Shown here piece after piece: positions 1 to 8,721 of a DNA stretch of 64,000 bases; within the stretch, counting starts at the first letter, position 1; each line of letters begins with the position of its first letter. The stretch covers positions 558,001 through 622,000 of the forward strand of contig NZ_CANMYE010000001.1 in assembly GCF_947502065.1 (NCBI RefSeq). The letters run 5' to 3'. The notes beneath the pieces were generated by a model. The model searched no databases and was not told the DNA's origin. It saw only the letters and a list, made by a program, of their open reading frames with translations. This DNA comes from an uncultured Pseudoteredinibacter sp. GTDB taxonomy: Bacteria; Pseudomonadota; Gammaproteobacteria; Pseudomonadales; Cellvibrionaceae. Made by a program: the position numbers and the translations under genes.

Positions 1-1
1 C

Positions 2-679
2 ATGGAAGCGGCTCAGCTTGAGTATGCCCATAAAGTCGCGAAGATTATTCAATCGGATGGTTTAGCGATTGGCTTGGGTGGTGGTCATGAAATTGCTTGG
101 GCGAGTTATAGCGGTTTAGAAGCTGCGCTGCGTCAGCAAGATAAGGATGTAGCACAATTGGCGGTACTCAATATCGATGCGCACTTGGATCTTAGAAAAC
201 CGGCTGAGCATGGTTCTTCCGGAACGCCTTTTCGACAAATTGCTGAGCATCGTGAGCAGCATGATTGGCCTTTTCACTATGCATGTTTCGGAGTAAACCC
301 CAGCGCAAATACGCGTGCTTTGTTTGATTTTGCCGCTGAAAAGGAGGTTTATTGGCGTGCCGATGTAGATTGCACGGAGTTAGATCTTCCTGCGATGGAT
401 TTGGCGCTACGCGATTTTCTTGCGGATAAATCCGGCCTTTACCTGACCATTTGTTTGGATGCGATCTCAGCGCCCTTCGCTCCGGGTGTTAGTGCGCCAT
501 CGGCCCTGGGCCTATCACCAAATGTCGTGCTTCGTTTAATTCACCAGCTGCGCCAAATTTGTGATGAGCTAAATGTGCCTTTGTTGCTGGTCGATGTAGC
601 CGAGATGAATCCTAAATATGATATTGATGGTCGTACCGCAAAGCTGGCGGCACGTCTTATTCAGGCTTGTGTAGAGTAG
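2..679 (+). CDS. hutG: Formimidoylglutamase (arginase family), 5' end outside window
   Basis: This is a ureohydrolase-fold enzyme, probably the formimidoylglutamase of histidine degradation, which would release formamide and glutamate. The visible 225 residues hold the manganese-site blocks GGGHE and NIDAHLDLR, and a third block CLDAISAPFAPGVSAPSALG typical of the HutG branch. In that third block the first Asp of the usual DxD pair reads Cys, which may affect metal binding or be a branch variant. Family members run about 310-340 residues, so roughly 90-100 N-terminal residues lie upstream and the ATG at position 2 is probably internal. An agmatinase-like role cannot be excluded. Confidence 0.75.
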   Translation: MEAAQLEYAHKVAKIIQSDGLAIGLGGGHEIAWASYSGLEAALRQQDKDVAQLAVLNIDAHLDLRKPAEHGSSGTPFRQIAEHREQHDWPFHYACFGVNPSANTRALFDFAAEKEVYWRADVDCTELDLPAMDLALRDFLADKSGLYLTICLDAISAPFAPGVSAPSALGLSPNVVLRLIHQLRQICDELNVPLLLVDVAEMNPKYDIDGRTAKLAARLIQACVE

Positions 680-703
680 AGGCGAGCACAAACTAACATG
701 GTT

Positions 704-720
704 GGGGCGAAAGCCCCTTT
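704..720 (+). terminator. Short hairpin after hutG
   Basis: GGGGC and GCCCC flank a GAAA tetraloop and are followed by TTTA, 25 bases after the hutG stop. The hairpin is stable but has a short T run, so termination efficiency is uncertain. It lies between two convergent genes. Confidence 0.4.
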
Positions 721-758
721 AGCAATTTCTTTCAAAGTAAGCTCTAAATCCGCCCCCA

Positions 759-974
759 TCACTCTTCATCATTATCAGGCTCATCGTCTTCCTGATCTTC
801 GTCATCGTCGTCATCGTCTGGAATCGCAGCATCGACAACGGCGACGGTTCCTTTTACAGCAACTTTTCCAACGCCGATGACCGTAGATGCGGCCGCATCG
901 GCAATGGCGACGACGGTACAGCCTTGCAAATTTAAAAGAACAAAAATAGAGAATGCTAATAGAAGTGTTTTCAT
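759..974 (-). CDS. Small lipoprotein with polyacidic tail
   Basis: No family was recognised. From the ATG at 974 the protein has 71 residues. It starts MKTLLLAFSIFVLLNLQGC, a lipoprotein signal peptide with the lipobox LQGC. A short Ala/Val-rich segment (VVAIADAAASTVIGVGKVAV) follows, and the C-terminus is almost entirely Asp and Glu. A start 18 codons further upstream would put charged residues ahead of the signal peptide and is unlikely. The Ala/Val-rich part resembles the small NF038104-like lipoproteins of proteobacteria, but that is only a resemblance. It converges with hutG. Confidence 0.6.
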   Translation of the reverse strand: MKTLLLAFSIFVLLNLQGCTVVAIADAAASTVIGVGKVAVKGTVAVVDAAIPDDDDDDEDQEDDEPDNDEE

Positions 975-1134
975 AGAGTGGGTCTTAATGGAGTCGGGAA
1001 TTGCAAATGGTGGCAGCAATAAGTCCAAAACACAACGTACTATGTTTACGGGCTGGGCTATATGGACAGGATTGGCTCTCGAAGGTTCAAAAGCGCGGCT
1101 TAGGAATCAATACCAACATCTAGTTTTGCAGCTA

Positions 1135-2418
1135 TTAAAAGCGAATGATTTTATGAAGAAACACACCGCTAATACTGGCGGCAACACATAAGAAAAATAA
1201 AGGCCAAATATTCACTTGGAAGTTACTGTCAGCCATGATTTGCCCTACTAAAAAGGTACCCAAGCCACCACCTAAAATCATCGCGGTGCCGTTAAAAATA
1301 CCAGAGCCCTGAGCGACCAAGTGTTGGGGGAATAGGCGTTGAACGACTGGGTGCTCACAGGCGGTAAAGGCCGTAATGCAGCATACCCCAAGGGTGAATC
1401 CCAGCATGGTGACCATGAGTGACTCTTGATTAAAGGATAGAAATAAAGTTAGACCGCCCAAGAAAAAGCAGATGGCTGCGTTTAAGGCCCGGCGACTGGT
1501 CTTATCGCCTATCCACGTGAAGGCAAACAAGGCCAAAAGAGAAAAGGCGTAGGGCACGGCATTGAGATAGGCAAGGTCTGAGTATTCTACGTCATCTCGA
1601 CTGGATAAATAGCTAGGCATCCAATTGCTGATGCCAACTGCCAGCATATTATTAAAAACCCCCATGCACTGGGCGGCAATATACGCAGGGCTGCGAACCA
1701 CTTGCCATAAAGCATAGCGTTGTTGCTGACTGCTGTTATCAAAATCGCTGTGATCGTCTTGCTTAGGTGGGTGGTCTTTAACAAATAGATATACCAGAGG
1801 AAGGCTTAGAATCAAGCCAGCAATTGCCAGCAAGTGAAAGCCACTGCGCCAACCAAAATGGTGCATCACCGGCACCAGTAATAGTGGTCCGGTTAAGATA
1901 GCCATAAATAAGCCTGCCATCCAAATACCGGTGGCTCGGCTGCGCTCATTATCGCTAAACCAGTTTTTGGTGAGCTGGTTCATCATCGGAACGTGCGTAC
2001 CTTCAGAAATGCCCAGCAAGATTCGGCTGGCAATAAAAACCAATAATAAATGACTGAAAACAGCGCCAAGAGAGGTAAAAACAGACCAAAGTACAATGAT
2101 AATAAGAAGGCTTTTTCTTGGCCCTAGCCGCGCTGCAAATGGCGTTAAAAATAAATTGGCCAGGCCATAAGCCATATAAAAGCAGCTCATCAATAAGCCG
2201 CCATAGTACTGTTTATCGCTGAGGCTCCACTGCATTTCTTCTGCGATTAGTGGTAGAGCTAAGCTGATATTCATGCGGTCCAGATAACCAATGTACATGG
2301 TTACCATCAAAACCAAGGGGATTTTCCAGCGGCCTGGGTGCTGAGCGCTTGGCGTGGTATTTCCTGCCGGTACTTTTAGCTTGGCATTTTGAGCAGCACT
2401 TGTTTGCGGGGCTGACAT
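1135..2418 (-). CDS. MFS transporter, anion:cation symporter type
   Basis: This is a 427-residue major facilitator carrier with twelve predicted membrane segments after a polar N-terminus of about 30 residues. The stretch YIGYLDRMNISLALPLIAEE is typical of the ACS branch (glucarate, hexuronate and phthalate carriers). The inter-domain motif near residue 85-105 (LTPFAARLGPRKSLL) is the usual loop 2-3 signature. It most likely imports an organic acid with protons or sodium; the substrate cannot be read from sequence. It is on the same strand as the PLP enzyme at 2.5-4.0 kb, 123 bases downstream of it, so the two may be co-transcribed. Confidence 0.8.
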   Translation of the reverse strand: MSAPQTSAAQNAKLKVPAGNTTPSAQHPGRWKIPLVLMVTMYIGYLDRMNISLALPLIAEEMQWSLSDKQYYGGLLMSCFYMAYGLANLFLTPFAARLGPRKSLLIIIVLWSVFTSLGAVFSHLLLVFIASRILLGISEGTHVPMMNQLTKNWFSDNERSRATGIWMAGLFMAILTGPLLLVPVMHHFGWRSGFHLLAIAGLILSLPLVYLFVKDHPPKQDDHSDFDNSSQQQRYALWQVVRSPAYIAAQCMGVFNNMLAVGISNWMPSYLSSRDDVEYSDLAYLNAVPYAFSLLALFAFTWIGDKTSRRALNAAICFFLGGLTLFLSFNQESLMVTMLGFTLGVCCITAFTACEHPVVQRLFPQHLVAQGSGIFNGTAMILGGGLGTFLVGQIMADSNFQVNIWPLFFLCVAASISGVFLHKIIRF

Positions 2419-2541
2419 AGGGCGAATTCTCGCTCAGCGTTCTATTATTTGTTGTTATGAACCTGCTCACCTTAATCTAAGCTTAAGGTGAGCAAAGCCC
2501 CAAAATTCAACTGTGCAATTTAGCGGGTATTGTTCTAAAAG

Positions 2542-3993
2542 TTAAGTGCTAAACATACGATTTACAAACTCAGTGATAAGTTGGTCACGTATATTATGCG
2601 GCATGGCGTTTAATAGGTTATTAATTTCATCCATATTTTCAGGTGGCTCGCTGCCATCACCACCAAACATAGCGGCTAAGTCACTAAATAATTGTGGGCT
2701 TGGATTTTCAAATAGGGCGGCAATTTCTTCAGGCAACTCGACCATGGCAGCTTTGGCTTCATTATTGTCCAGTTCTTGCACACATTCTTTTAGATCGACT
2801 AAAAACTCTCTAAATCCATGTAAGTTTCCATGGCTGATGGTGAGGTGAATATTGGCAGGTGAAGCGCCAAAGGCGAATTGTGGCTGAATGTACCAGTTGC
2901 GCTTCTTCATTTGTTCGGCGAGCTTAAAGACATCAATTTTATCTGAACTGAAGGCCAGTAGATTCATTCTGGCATCACCTAATAGATTGAGTTGTGGGAT
3001 GTCCGCGATAGCACCACGAATTTCATCGGCAGCGGCCTGGGTTTTTTCAACCAGCTCCAAATAGCCTTGTTTACCTAACTTATTCATAATGGCCCAGCAA
3101 GCAGCGACAGGGCCGGCACTTTTAGTGGACATCACTGTAGGGTTTATTACCGAGTAGCCAGTCCAGCCAGACCAAGCAAAGTATTGGTGGCGGCGCATTA
3201 AGTGGCCATGCTTATACAAAATAGCGGAGGCACCCTTAGCGGCGTAGCCCAATTTGTGGAAGTCCATAGATATCTGAGTAACGCCAGGTACGGAGAGATC
3301 AAACTCGCCAGTATCAAAGCCGAGCTCTTTCGCAAATGGCAGATACATTCCGCCGACACAGCAATCGACATGAAACAAGATGTCTTTTTCTAAAGCAATT
3401 TCACCCAGTTCACGTACCGGGTCAATAACACCGTGTGCATAAGAAGGCGCTGAGGCTACCATCATAATGGTATTGGGAGTAATCGCCTCGGCCATAGCGG
3501 CAGGGTCGGCAGTAAAGCTAATCGGGTCTACCGGCACCACAACGGGTTTGACATCAAAATAGTGGCAGGCCTTAAAAAAAGAGGCGTGTGCTGTTTCCGG
3601 AAGTAATAATTCAGGCTCGCGGATTTCTGGCTTATTCTCTCGCGCAAAGTCCCTTGCGGTTTTTACCGATAAGAGCAAGCTTTCGGTACCGCCACTAGTA
3701 AAGCTGCCCTCGGCTTCAGACCCGCCGTTCATAAGGTCTAGGGCCATACGCAGCACATCCTTTTCCAGTTCCATCGCCGAGGGGAAGGTGGTTGGATCCA
3801 AGCCATTCTCGGTTAGGTACATATTGAAGGCGTCTTTCAAGAGCGACATGGCCTCGGGGCCGGCGTCGTAAACGTAGGAGAAGACACGGCCCTCGCGCCA
3901 ATTAAGGTCCTGCTTTTGGCGGTCTTTCAGTTCCTTTAACAGTTCCTCACTATCACGTCCTTGCATTGGAAATACGGCGTTTTCTTGGCTCAT
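2542..3993 (-). CDS. PLP-dependent group II decarboxylase / sphingosine-1-phosphate lyase-like enzyme
   Basis: This 483-residue fold-type I PLP enzyme has the probable Schiff-base lysine K247 in SMDFHKLGYAAKGAS. The block GSFTSGGTESLLLSVKTARD (around residues 96-115) and the HVD motif (H208, D210) also fit. These blocks resemble sphingosine-1-phosphate lyase and related amino-acid decarboxylases more than GadB. The C-terminal 80 residues are acidic and variable. The reaction would be C-C cleavage of an amino-acid or long-chain-base substrate; the substrate is unknown. The gene is preceded at about 40 bases by a perfect 26-bp palindrome, so a dedicated repressor is likely. The following MFS gene may import the substrate. 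Confidence 0.75.
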   Translation of the reverse strand: MSQENAVFPMQGRDSEELLKELKDRQKQDLNWREGRVFSYVYDAGPEAMSLLKDAFNMYLTENGLDPTTFPSAMELEKDVLRMALDLMNGGSEAEGSFTSGGTESLLLSVKTARDFARENKPEIREPELLLPETAHASFFKACHYFDVKPVVVPVDPISFTADPAAMAEAITPNTIMMVASAPSYAHGVIDPVRELGEIALEKDILFHVDCCVGGMYLPFAKELGFDTGEFDLSVPGVTQISMDFHKLGYAAKGASAILYKHGHLMRRHQYFAWSGWTGYSVINPTVMSTKSAGPVAACWAIMNKLGKQGYLELVEKTQAAADEIRGAIADIPQLNLLGDARMNLLAFSSDKIDVFKLAEQMKKRNWYIQPQFAFGASPANIHLTISHGNLHGFREFLVDLKECVQELDNNEAKAAMVELPEEIAALFENPSPQLFSDLAAMFGGDGSEPPENMDEINNLLNAMPHNIRDQLITEFVNRMFST

Positions 3994-4030
3994 GGTTTTC
4001 TTCTCGATATCAATTTCTATGGCTTAAGTC

Positions 4031-4056
4031 CTTATTGGTACCATGGTACCAATAAG
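4031..4056. promoter_or_regulatory. Perfect 26-bp palindrome, probable operator
   Basis: Every base of 4031-4056 pairs with its mirror. The centre is TACCATGGTA and each half-site reads CTTATTGGTACCA. It sits 38 bases upstream of the PLP enzyme start. Its symmetry and length fit a dimeric TetR/GntR-type repressor, but no regulator gene is adjacent. The ten central bases are the same as in the 46-bp palindrome at 44.4 kb. Confidence 0.6.
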
Positions 4057-4475
4057 CTGATTAATGATACAAGAGGCATTGTTGTATTGATTATCCCTTG
4101 ACCAGCTTGATTGCTGCCGTTAGTATGCTCGCACTTTCATCCAGAGGGTGGCATTTCGCCATCGCCAACCTGCCAACTTGGGCAAGGTGGTTGCTGAGAA
4201 GGGACGACATAAGATCGTTCCCAGCGATGAGGCTAGCCGATTTACAAGACAAAGTTCTTGAATCGCTGGCAACAAAGCAAGGCTTCAGGCATATCGAATA
4301 TCGAGCCCTCACTGGATGTGTTTTTTAACACTAAACCTTTGAGGGCTTTTTTGTGGCTGTCTATTTGAACACGCTGTTCAAAATGTACTGTGGTAAATCC
4401 GATTTATTGCCAGAACGAATGTGAAGCTAATCCCTTAGCTATCACCTTTGTACTGTCATAATTTTGGAGAACATC
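4057..4475. other. Intergenic region, no convincing gene
   Basis: About 420 bases separate the operator from the next gene. Reading frames of 73-76 codons exist on both strands (about 4091-4328), but they mirror each other, have no ribosome site and resemble nothing known. The only clear structure is the terminator-like hairpin at 4304-4352. A short untranslated RNA ending there is possible but unsupported by other signals. Confidence 0.4.
4304..4352 (+). terminator. Nested terminator-like hairpin
   Basis: AGCCCTCA (4304-4311) pairs with TGAGGGCT (4340-4347) and is followed by a T run. Inside the loop lies a second hairpin, GTGTT-TTTT-AACAC (4318-4331). No annotated gene ends just upstream, so it may end a short RNA. 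Confidence 0.4.
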
Positions 4476-4811
4476 ATGTCACGGGCCATTGATTTTTGGA
4501 TAAGAAGTAACAGCCCCTTTTTAGGTTTGAACCGCAAGCGCTGTGTCAGCGAAATAAATCGTCAGAACTGTTTTAAGGCTGGCGTTTTGTTGAACGATTC
4601 TTTGTACTTATATTTAGCCGAAGGTAAAGTACCCGGTAAGCGGGGCTCAATTTTTGCGTTGATCGCGTATAATCCTTTGAGTAAAACTACCCTTTGGCAA
4701 AAGAACTATACATGTCTGGATACGGCTATAGAGCAATGTCAGCTACAAGTTGTCGCATTAGCTTTACCGACACCTTGTCAGCAAAGTGCATCGGAGAACG
4801 ACGCGGCCTAA
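4476..4811 (+). CDS. Hypothetical protein, 111 aa
   Basis: No family was recognised. The start MSRAIDFW is chosen because GGAG lies 6 bases before the ATG at 4476. The in-frame TTG twelve bases upstream overlaps that ribosome site. The protein is soluble, with five cysteines and no signal peptide or membrane segment. It ends 36 bases before an MFS gene on the same strand, so the two are probably co-transcribed. Confidence 0.5.
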   Translation: MSRAIDFWIRSNSPFLGLNRKRCVSEINRQNCFKAGVLLNDSLYLYLAEGKVPGKRGSIFALIAYNPLSKTTLWQKNYTCLDTAIEQCQLQVVALALPTPCQQSASENDAA

Positions 4812-4847
4812 TTTGTTGTTTCAGTTGTCGCTGCCTTTTGGTGGCCT

Positions 4848-6026
4848 ATGAATAAAATGCAACGCTACCTGGGGGTGGTGGGCAGCGCCTCTTTTGCCAA
4901 TGGTATACAAGTGGTGTTGTTACCTTGGTTGGCGCTGCTGAGTTTAAATTCATCAGCACAAGAGCTGGGCTGGGTGCAAGCTAGCGTCTTATTACCGAGC
5001 TTATTGCTAATGCTCGCCGGTGGGGTCTTGGCTGATCGCTACCCCAGCGTGAAATATTTAGCAGCTTTATATGCCTTACTGGCGCTAGCTCACTTCTCAT
5101 TACTGGGTTTGTTGCACGCAGATAATCTAGAGCTGCCCGCTTTAATTGTCTACGGTATGGCTATCGGTGCCATCAATGCCTTTATTCAACCCTTGCGCGA
5201 GCGCCTATTAGCCAATGTTTCGAATAGCTCCGTGCAACGTTCTGTTAGTTGGGCCAGCTTTTTTCAGTACAGCTTACAGGCCAGTGGCGTATTGTTAGCT
5301 GGGCAATTAGATCAAGTAGGCATAGGCTGGGTGTTAACTCTACAGGTCTTAGCTTTATTAGTGGCTGCTATTTTGTGCCTTAGTTTGGGGGAGGTTCAAG
5401 CGAAGCGTTTTGAGCTTGCCGCTTGGTCTTATGGTTTAGAGTATTGTTGGTGCAATAAAATTACCCGTAGTCTGACCGTCTTGGTCGCTTTTAATGGCTT
5501 TTTGCATATTGGTGCCTTTGTGGTGGTGCTACCGCTGTTGGTGCGCGATGTATATCAACGCAGTGCCGATTTTTATGCCTGGTTGCAGCTGACCTTTGTG
5601 ATGGGAACAATCATGGCTACTATGGGCTTGCTGCGCAGAGCTGAGGTCAAGCGACCCGGAAGGGCCTTGTTTCTATGTGTGCTCTATGCAGCACTGATTA
5701 TGCTCGCGATCAGTGCGGGGCCCTTACTCAATGGCTTATTTATCTTAGTGTTTTGTTGGGGCTTGCTAACCGGGGTTTCGGCCAGTTTGGGACGCAGCTT
5801 AATGCAAAGCCAAGCGCCACAGTCCTTACGCGGGCGTTTGTTATCAATTTATCAGCTGGCATTATTTGGCTCGGCGCCTCTAGGGGCGATTGCTGCTGGC
5901 TACGGTGCGCAGCACTTTGGCTTAGCGTTGGTGTTGCAGCTCTCAGCAGCAGCCAGTATTTTATTGTTTGTATCGGCTTATTTTTTTAAAAGTCTTTGGC
6001 AGGCAGAGTCAATTCAAAACAACTAA
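4848..6026 (+). CDS. MFS transporter, EntS/MFS_3-like
   Basis: This 392-residue twelve-helix facilitator begins with a short cytoplasmic N-terminus (MNKMQRYLGVVGSASFANG). The loop 2-3 signature is GGVLADRYPSVKYL, and the second half repeats the layout (SLGRSLMQSQAPQSLRGRLLS). This arrangement fits the exporter branch that includes EntS and multidrug proteins. An export role is inferred from the family; the substrate is unknown. The small unknown gene just upstream may belong to the same transcript. The gene converges with the VHL-like gene, leaving 17 bases between them. Confidence 0.75.
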   Translation: MNKMQRYLGVVGSASFANGIQVVLLPWLALLSLNSSAQELGWVQASVLLPSLLLMLAGGVLADRYPSVKYLAALYALLALAHFSLLGLLHADNLELPALIVYGMAIGAINAFIQPLRERLLANVSNSSVQRSVSWASFFQYSLQASGVLLAGQLDQVGIGWVLTLQVLALLVAAILCLSLGEVQAKRFELAAWSYGLEYCWCNKITRSLTVLVAFNGFLHIGAFVVVLPLLVRDVYQRSADFYAWLQLTFVMGTIMATMGLLRRAEVKRPGRALFLCVLYAALIMLAISAGPLLNGLFILVFCWGLLTGVSASLGRSLMQSQAPQSLRGRLLSIYQLALFGSAPLGAIAAGYGAQHFGLALVLQLSAAASILLFVSAYFFKSLWQAESIQNN

Positions 6027-6043
6027 TATCTTTTCGAGATTTT

Positions 6044-7165
6044 TTATCCGCATATTGCTGGAATCTGTTGCTCAAAGAAAGCTATGCGATGCTTGATGGT
6101 CTTCTGGATAGTTTCTTGCTTGCCTTGACTCAGGGTTTCGGGTAAACAATTGAGAAGGTAATAGGGTAAATAAGATTCGGCTAGATCTTCAGTGTAAGGA
6201 CTTTTCATAGCGTAATCGGAAATGACAGTTTGATCCTGACTTTGCGCTTGCCACCATCTGTGGTCGTTCCTGAACTTAGGGTCTAGCGCGATGTGTGTCA
6301 TCTCATGAAAGAATGTACTGTCGATGACACCGTATTGCTTTAATTTATTGAATGTATCAACCCCCATGGTAAAGCTGTGCTCTGAATTATTGGCACTTGG
6401 CCAGCCTTCTCCTGGATGTAGTTCAATTTGCTTGCTGTGTTTGGCTAGATAGTGCGGGATGCGGGCAGCTATAGCGGCGAGCTCATCTGCCAATTCTTGC
6501 CTTTTTTCTTCTGCGATGCTATCGATAATTACAAGCCTTAAAATTTGCCATGGCTTAGCTTGTTGTGGTGTAGATTGCGTGTTAGAAGGGCCAAGTTTCA
6601 CTTCAAAAACTTCTGCGGATAAATCTTGTTTATTGTTATTTTTGGGGGTGCGTAATGATAGTTTTTTTATTCCACTGGAATCGATAGACAGAATATTGCG
6701 AGCTTGGCTAAAGGAAGTGTTTCCTAACAGTTTTACTAGGTAGCCAGTACTTTGAAAAGGCGCCTTGAAATCCGCCTTGTGGAATTGACCGTTGTTGAAA
6801 TACAAATCCTTAGATTGCCCGTAAACGATAGCTTGTACTCTCGTATTACCGATCATAAAACAAGGCTTGGGTTTGTCATTCTTGCCGAGGCTAAAACGAT
6901 GGCCTTGCTTTGAGGTGAACCGAAAGCTCTGCTGGGCGGCAAGTTGTTTGAACGGGTGAGCGGTCCCGTTGTTGTCAATCCAATGAAGCTTAATTGGCTC
7001 GCTCGACTGGTTGGCAAAATAGACGTTGTGTTTCTTTGAGGGTTTACTCTCGCTGGCAGAGCAGGAAGCTACGTTTGCTCCATAACTGTCATTGGCACTG
7101 CCTAGGCTGATAAAAGCCAATATCAGTAGCAATTTAATAGATTCGGTGAAATGGTTTGTTGGCAT
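6044..7165 (-). CDS. Secreted protein: VHL-beta-like domain plus HExxH metallopeptidase-like domain
   Basis: A signal peptide (residues about 1-30) precedes two regions. Residues about 46-125 resemble the von Hippel-Lindau beta domain: VYFANQSSEPIKLHWIDNNG, then GHRFSLG, then a small-residue and beta-rich tail. Residues about 205-373 look like a zinc metallopeptidase, with HEMTH at 287-291. A downstream YTEDLAESY (E326/E330) could supply the third zinc ligand, as in gluzincins. A conserved-looking FTMGVDTFNKLKQYGVIDSTFF precedes the zinc motif. In bacteria, VHL-like folds often accompany extracellular hydrolases, so periplasmic or secreted peptide or protein cleavage is a reasonable inference. 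Neither substrate nor activity is established. Confidence 0.65.
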   Translation of the reverse strand: MPTNHFTESIKLLLILAFISLGSANDSYGANVASCSASESKPSKKHNVYFANQSSEPIKLHWIDNNGTAHPFKQLAAQQSFRFTSKQGHRFSLGKNDKPKPCFMIGNTRVQAIVYGQSKDLYFNNGQFHKADFKAPFQSTGYLVKLLGNTSFSQARNILSIDSSGIKKLSLRTPKNNNKQDLSAEVFEVKLGPSNTQSTPQQAKPWQILRLVIIDSIAEEKRQELADELAAIAARIPHYLAKHSKQIELHPGEGWPSANNSEHSFTMGVDTFNKLKQYGVIDSTFFHEMTHIALDPKFRNDHRWWQAQSQDQTVISDYAMKSPYTEDLAESYLPYYLLNCLPETLSQGKQETIQKTIKHRIAFFEQQIPAICG

Positions 7166-7220
7166 CGGACATTCCCTGTCGTTGGAAAACGAAAATTTAA
7201 CAATTCATGCTAGGCATAGC

Positions 7221-8006
7221 CTAAATTTGTCCCCTAAAAGCAATCAAGCTGGCCGTCACCGCAACATTTAAAGACTCGACATCGTTATTCATTGGAATGG
7301 CCAACATTTTATTGCAGCGTTCGGCGACATGTTCGCTTACGCCATGGGTTTCATTGCCGAGTACAAATATATTGGCGCGATTATCGGGGACATCTTTCAG
7401 TTGATTTTTTGCGTGTGAACTTAGGCCATATACATCGGCTGGGTTTTCTTCGTGTTGGCGAAAATCATCTAGGCATTTGTGCAGCTGCTTACAGCGCAAA
7501 ATGCGGGTTCGAAATAGGGTGCCGGTACTGGCTTTAATTACTAGGGCATCCAGCTTGGCACAACCTTTCTCGGGTAAGATTAAACCATCGACAAAACCTG
7601 CACAGACCGAACGAATAATCATTCCAAGGTTTTGTGGGTTGGTGATGCTGTCTACCGCCAACAACTGATAATTGTCTCGGCTTGGTTCATTTAGAAAATC
7701 TTGGTAATTACCATATGCACTGCAAATCAAATCAGCGGCGACTCCTTGATCTTGCTTGGCATTTTTAGAGATGCGCGAAAGCTCTTGGCGATCGTGGTAC
7801 AAAATTTCGGCGCCTTTGGCTTTGGCCAGTTGGCTAATTTCTGTGATGATGCCGTCGCTACGATTGCTGCTTGCAAGGTGTAGGCGGTGAATTTTTACAC
7901 TGTCGTCCTGCAGCGCTTCAAGTACGGGTTTGCGCCCAAAAATAGTTAGCAGGCTCTCAAAAAAGCGTTTGCGCTCTAGGTACTCAGGGCTGTCATTTGT
8001 GTTCAT
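7221..8006 (-). CDS. TrmH/SpoU-family RNA 2'-O-methyltransferase
   Basis: This 261-residue protein has an N-terminal RNA-binding L30e-like part (residues about 15-95, FGRKPVLEALQDD) and a C-terminal SpoU fold. The three SAM/RNA motifs are NLGMIIRSVCAGFVDGLIL, FVLGNETHGVSEHV and IPMNNDVESLNVAVTASL, which form the trefoil knot. RlmB and similar 23S rRNA enzymes have this layout. The sequence is not close enough to RlmB to name it, so the target base is unknown. The start ATG is at 8006. It is a single-gene unit, diverging from the MaoC gene. Confidence 0.8.
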   Translation of the reverse strand: MNTNDSPEYLERKRFFESLLTIFGRKPVLEALQDDSVKIHRLHLASSNRSDGIITEISQLAKAKGAEILYHDRQELSRISKNAKQDQGVAADLICSAYGNYQDFLNEPSRDNYQLLAVDSITNPQNLGMIIRSVCAGFVDGLILPEKGCAKLDALVIKASTGTLFRTRILRCKQLHKCLDDFRQHEENPADVYGLSSHAKNQLKDVPDNRANIFVLGNETHGVSEHVAERCNKMLAIPMNNDVESLNVAVTASLIAFRGQI

Positions 8007-8212
8007 AGATTGAAACTACATTAAGGAAAACAGAGGGCGCAGTATACCGACATTGCGGTTAAAACTGACAGTTTCTTGGCCCTCTAAGATGATTTTTAAT
8101 TTTTAGTGCTTAACAAGGTGCACCGGCGTGAAAAAATCGGTATGTTTACTCTTCATATAAGTTATTGTTTACCATTATCACTATTCATAATATTTATAAG
8201 GTGCTATTTAAC

Positions 8213-8671
8213 ATGAACATTATCAAGCGGGAAGATATTGCATCGGCAGTGGGTAAAGTGGCTGAGCCAAGCGCGTGGCATACAGTAACCCAAGAGCAGA
8301 TTAACGCTTTTGCCGATTGTACTTTGGATCATCAGTTTATCCATGTTGATCCAGAAAAGGCGAAGCAGTCACCGTTTGGCACCACTATTGCCCACGGATT
8401 TTTGAGCTTATCTATGCTGTCTCATTTTTCTGAAACCGCCGGTTTTATGATCGAAGGCACTCAGATGGGCGTAAACTACGGTTGTGATAAAGTACGCTTT
8501 TTGGCACCGGTGAAGGTGAATAGCCGAATTCGTGGTGTGGCTAAGTTGATGTCTATTGAAGAGAAGCACCCAGGCCAATTTATGGTGAAATCTGAATTTA
8601 CGGTAGAGATTGAAGGTGAAGCAAAACCAGCCTTAATCGCCGAGTGGATCGGAATGTTGTTTGTTGCCTAA
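8213..8671 (+). CDS. MaoC-like (R)-specific enoyl-CoA hydratase
   Basis: This single-hotdog hydratase of 152 residues carries the hydratase-2 motif: DHQFIHVDPEKAKQSPFGTT followed by IAHGF. The catalytic Asp and His are in D-x3-IHVD and the GTTIAHG turn. It hydrates trans-2-enoyl-CoA to (R)-3-hydroxyacyl-CoA. The ATG at 8213 is preferred over an upstream in-frame ATG because AAGGTG lies at a usable distance and family members start with MNIIKRED-like sequence. The SDR 50 bases downstream probably oxidises the (R)-hydroxyacyl-CoA. The pair would then do as separate chains what eukaryotic MFE-2 does as a fusion. Confidence 0.85.
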   Translation: MNIIKREDIASAVGKVAEPSAWHTVTQEQINAFADCTLDHQFIHVDPEKAKQSPFGTTIAHGFLSLSMLSHFSETAGFMIEGTQMGVNYGCDKVRFLAPVKVNSRIRGVAKLMSIEEKHPGQFMVKSEFTVEIEGEAKPALIAEWIGMLFVA

Positions 8672-8721
8672 GGGTAGCTTGTAAAGTTTGTTGATTAATA
8701 TTGCTGGCAAGAGGAAGAGCA

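Noticed and set aside
4091..4328. Overlapping open frames of 73-76 codons on both strands
   Set aside because: They mirror each other, lack ribosome sites and family similarity, and end in a terminator-like hairpin.
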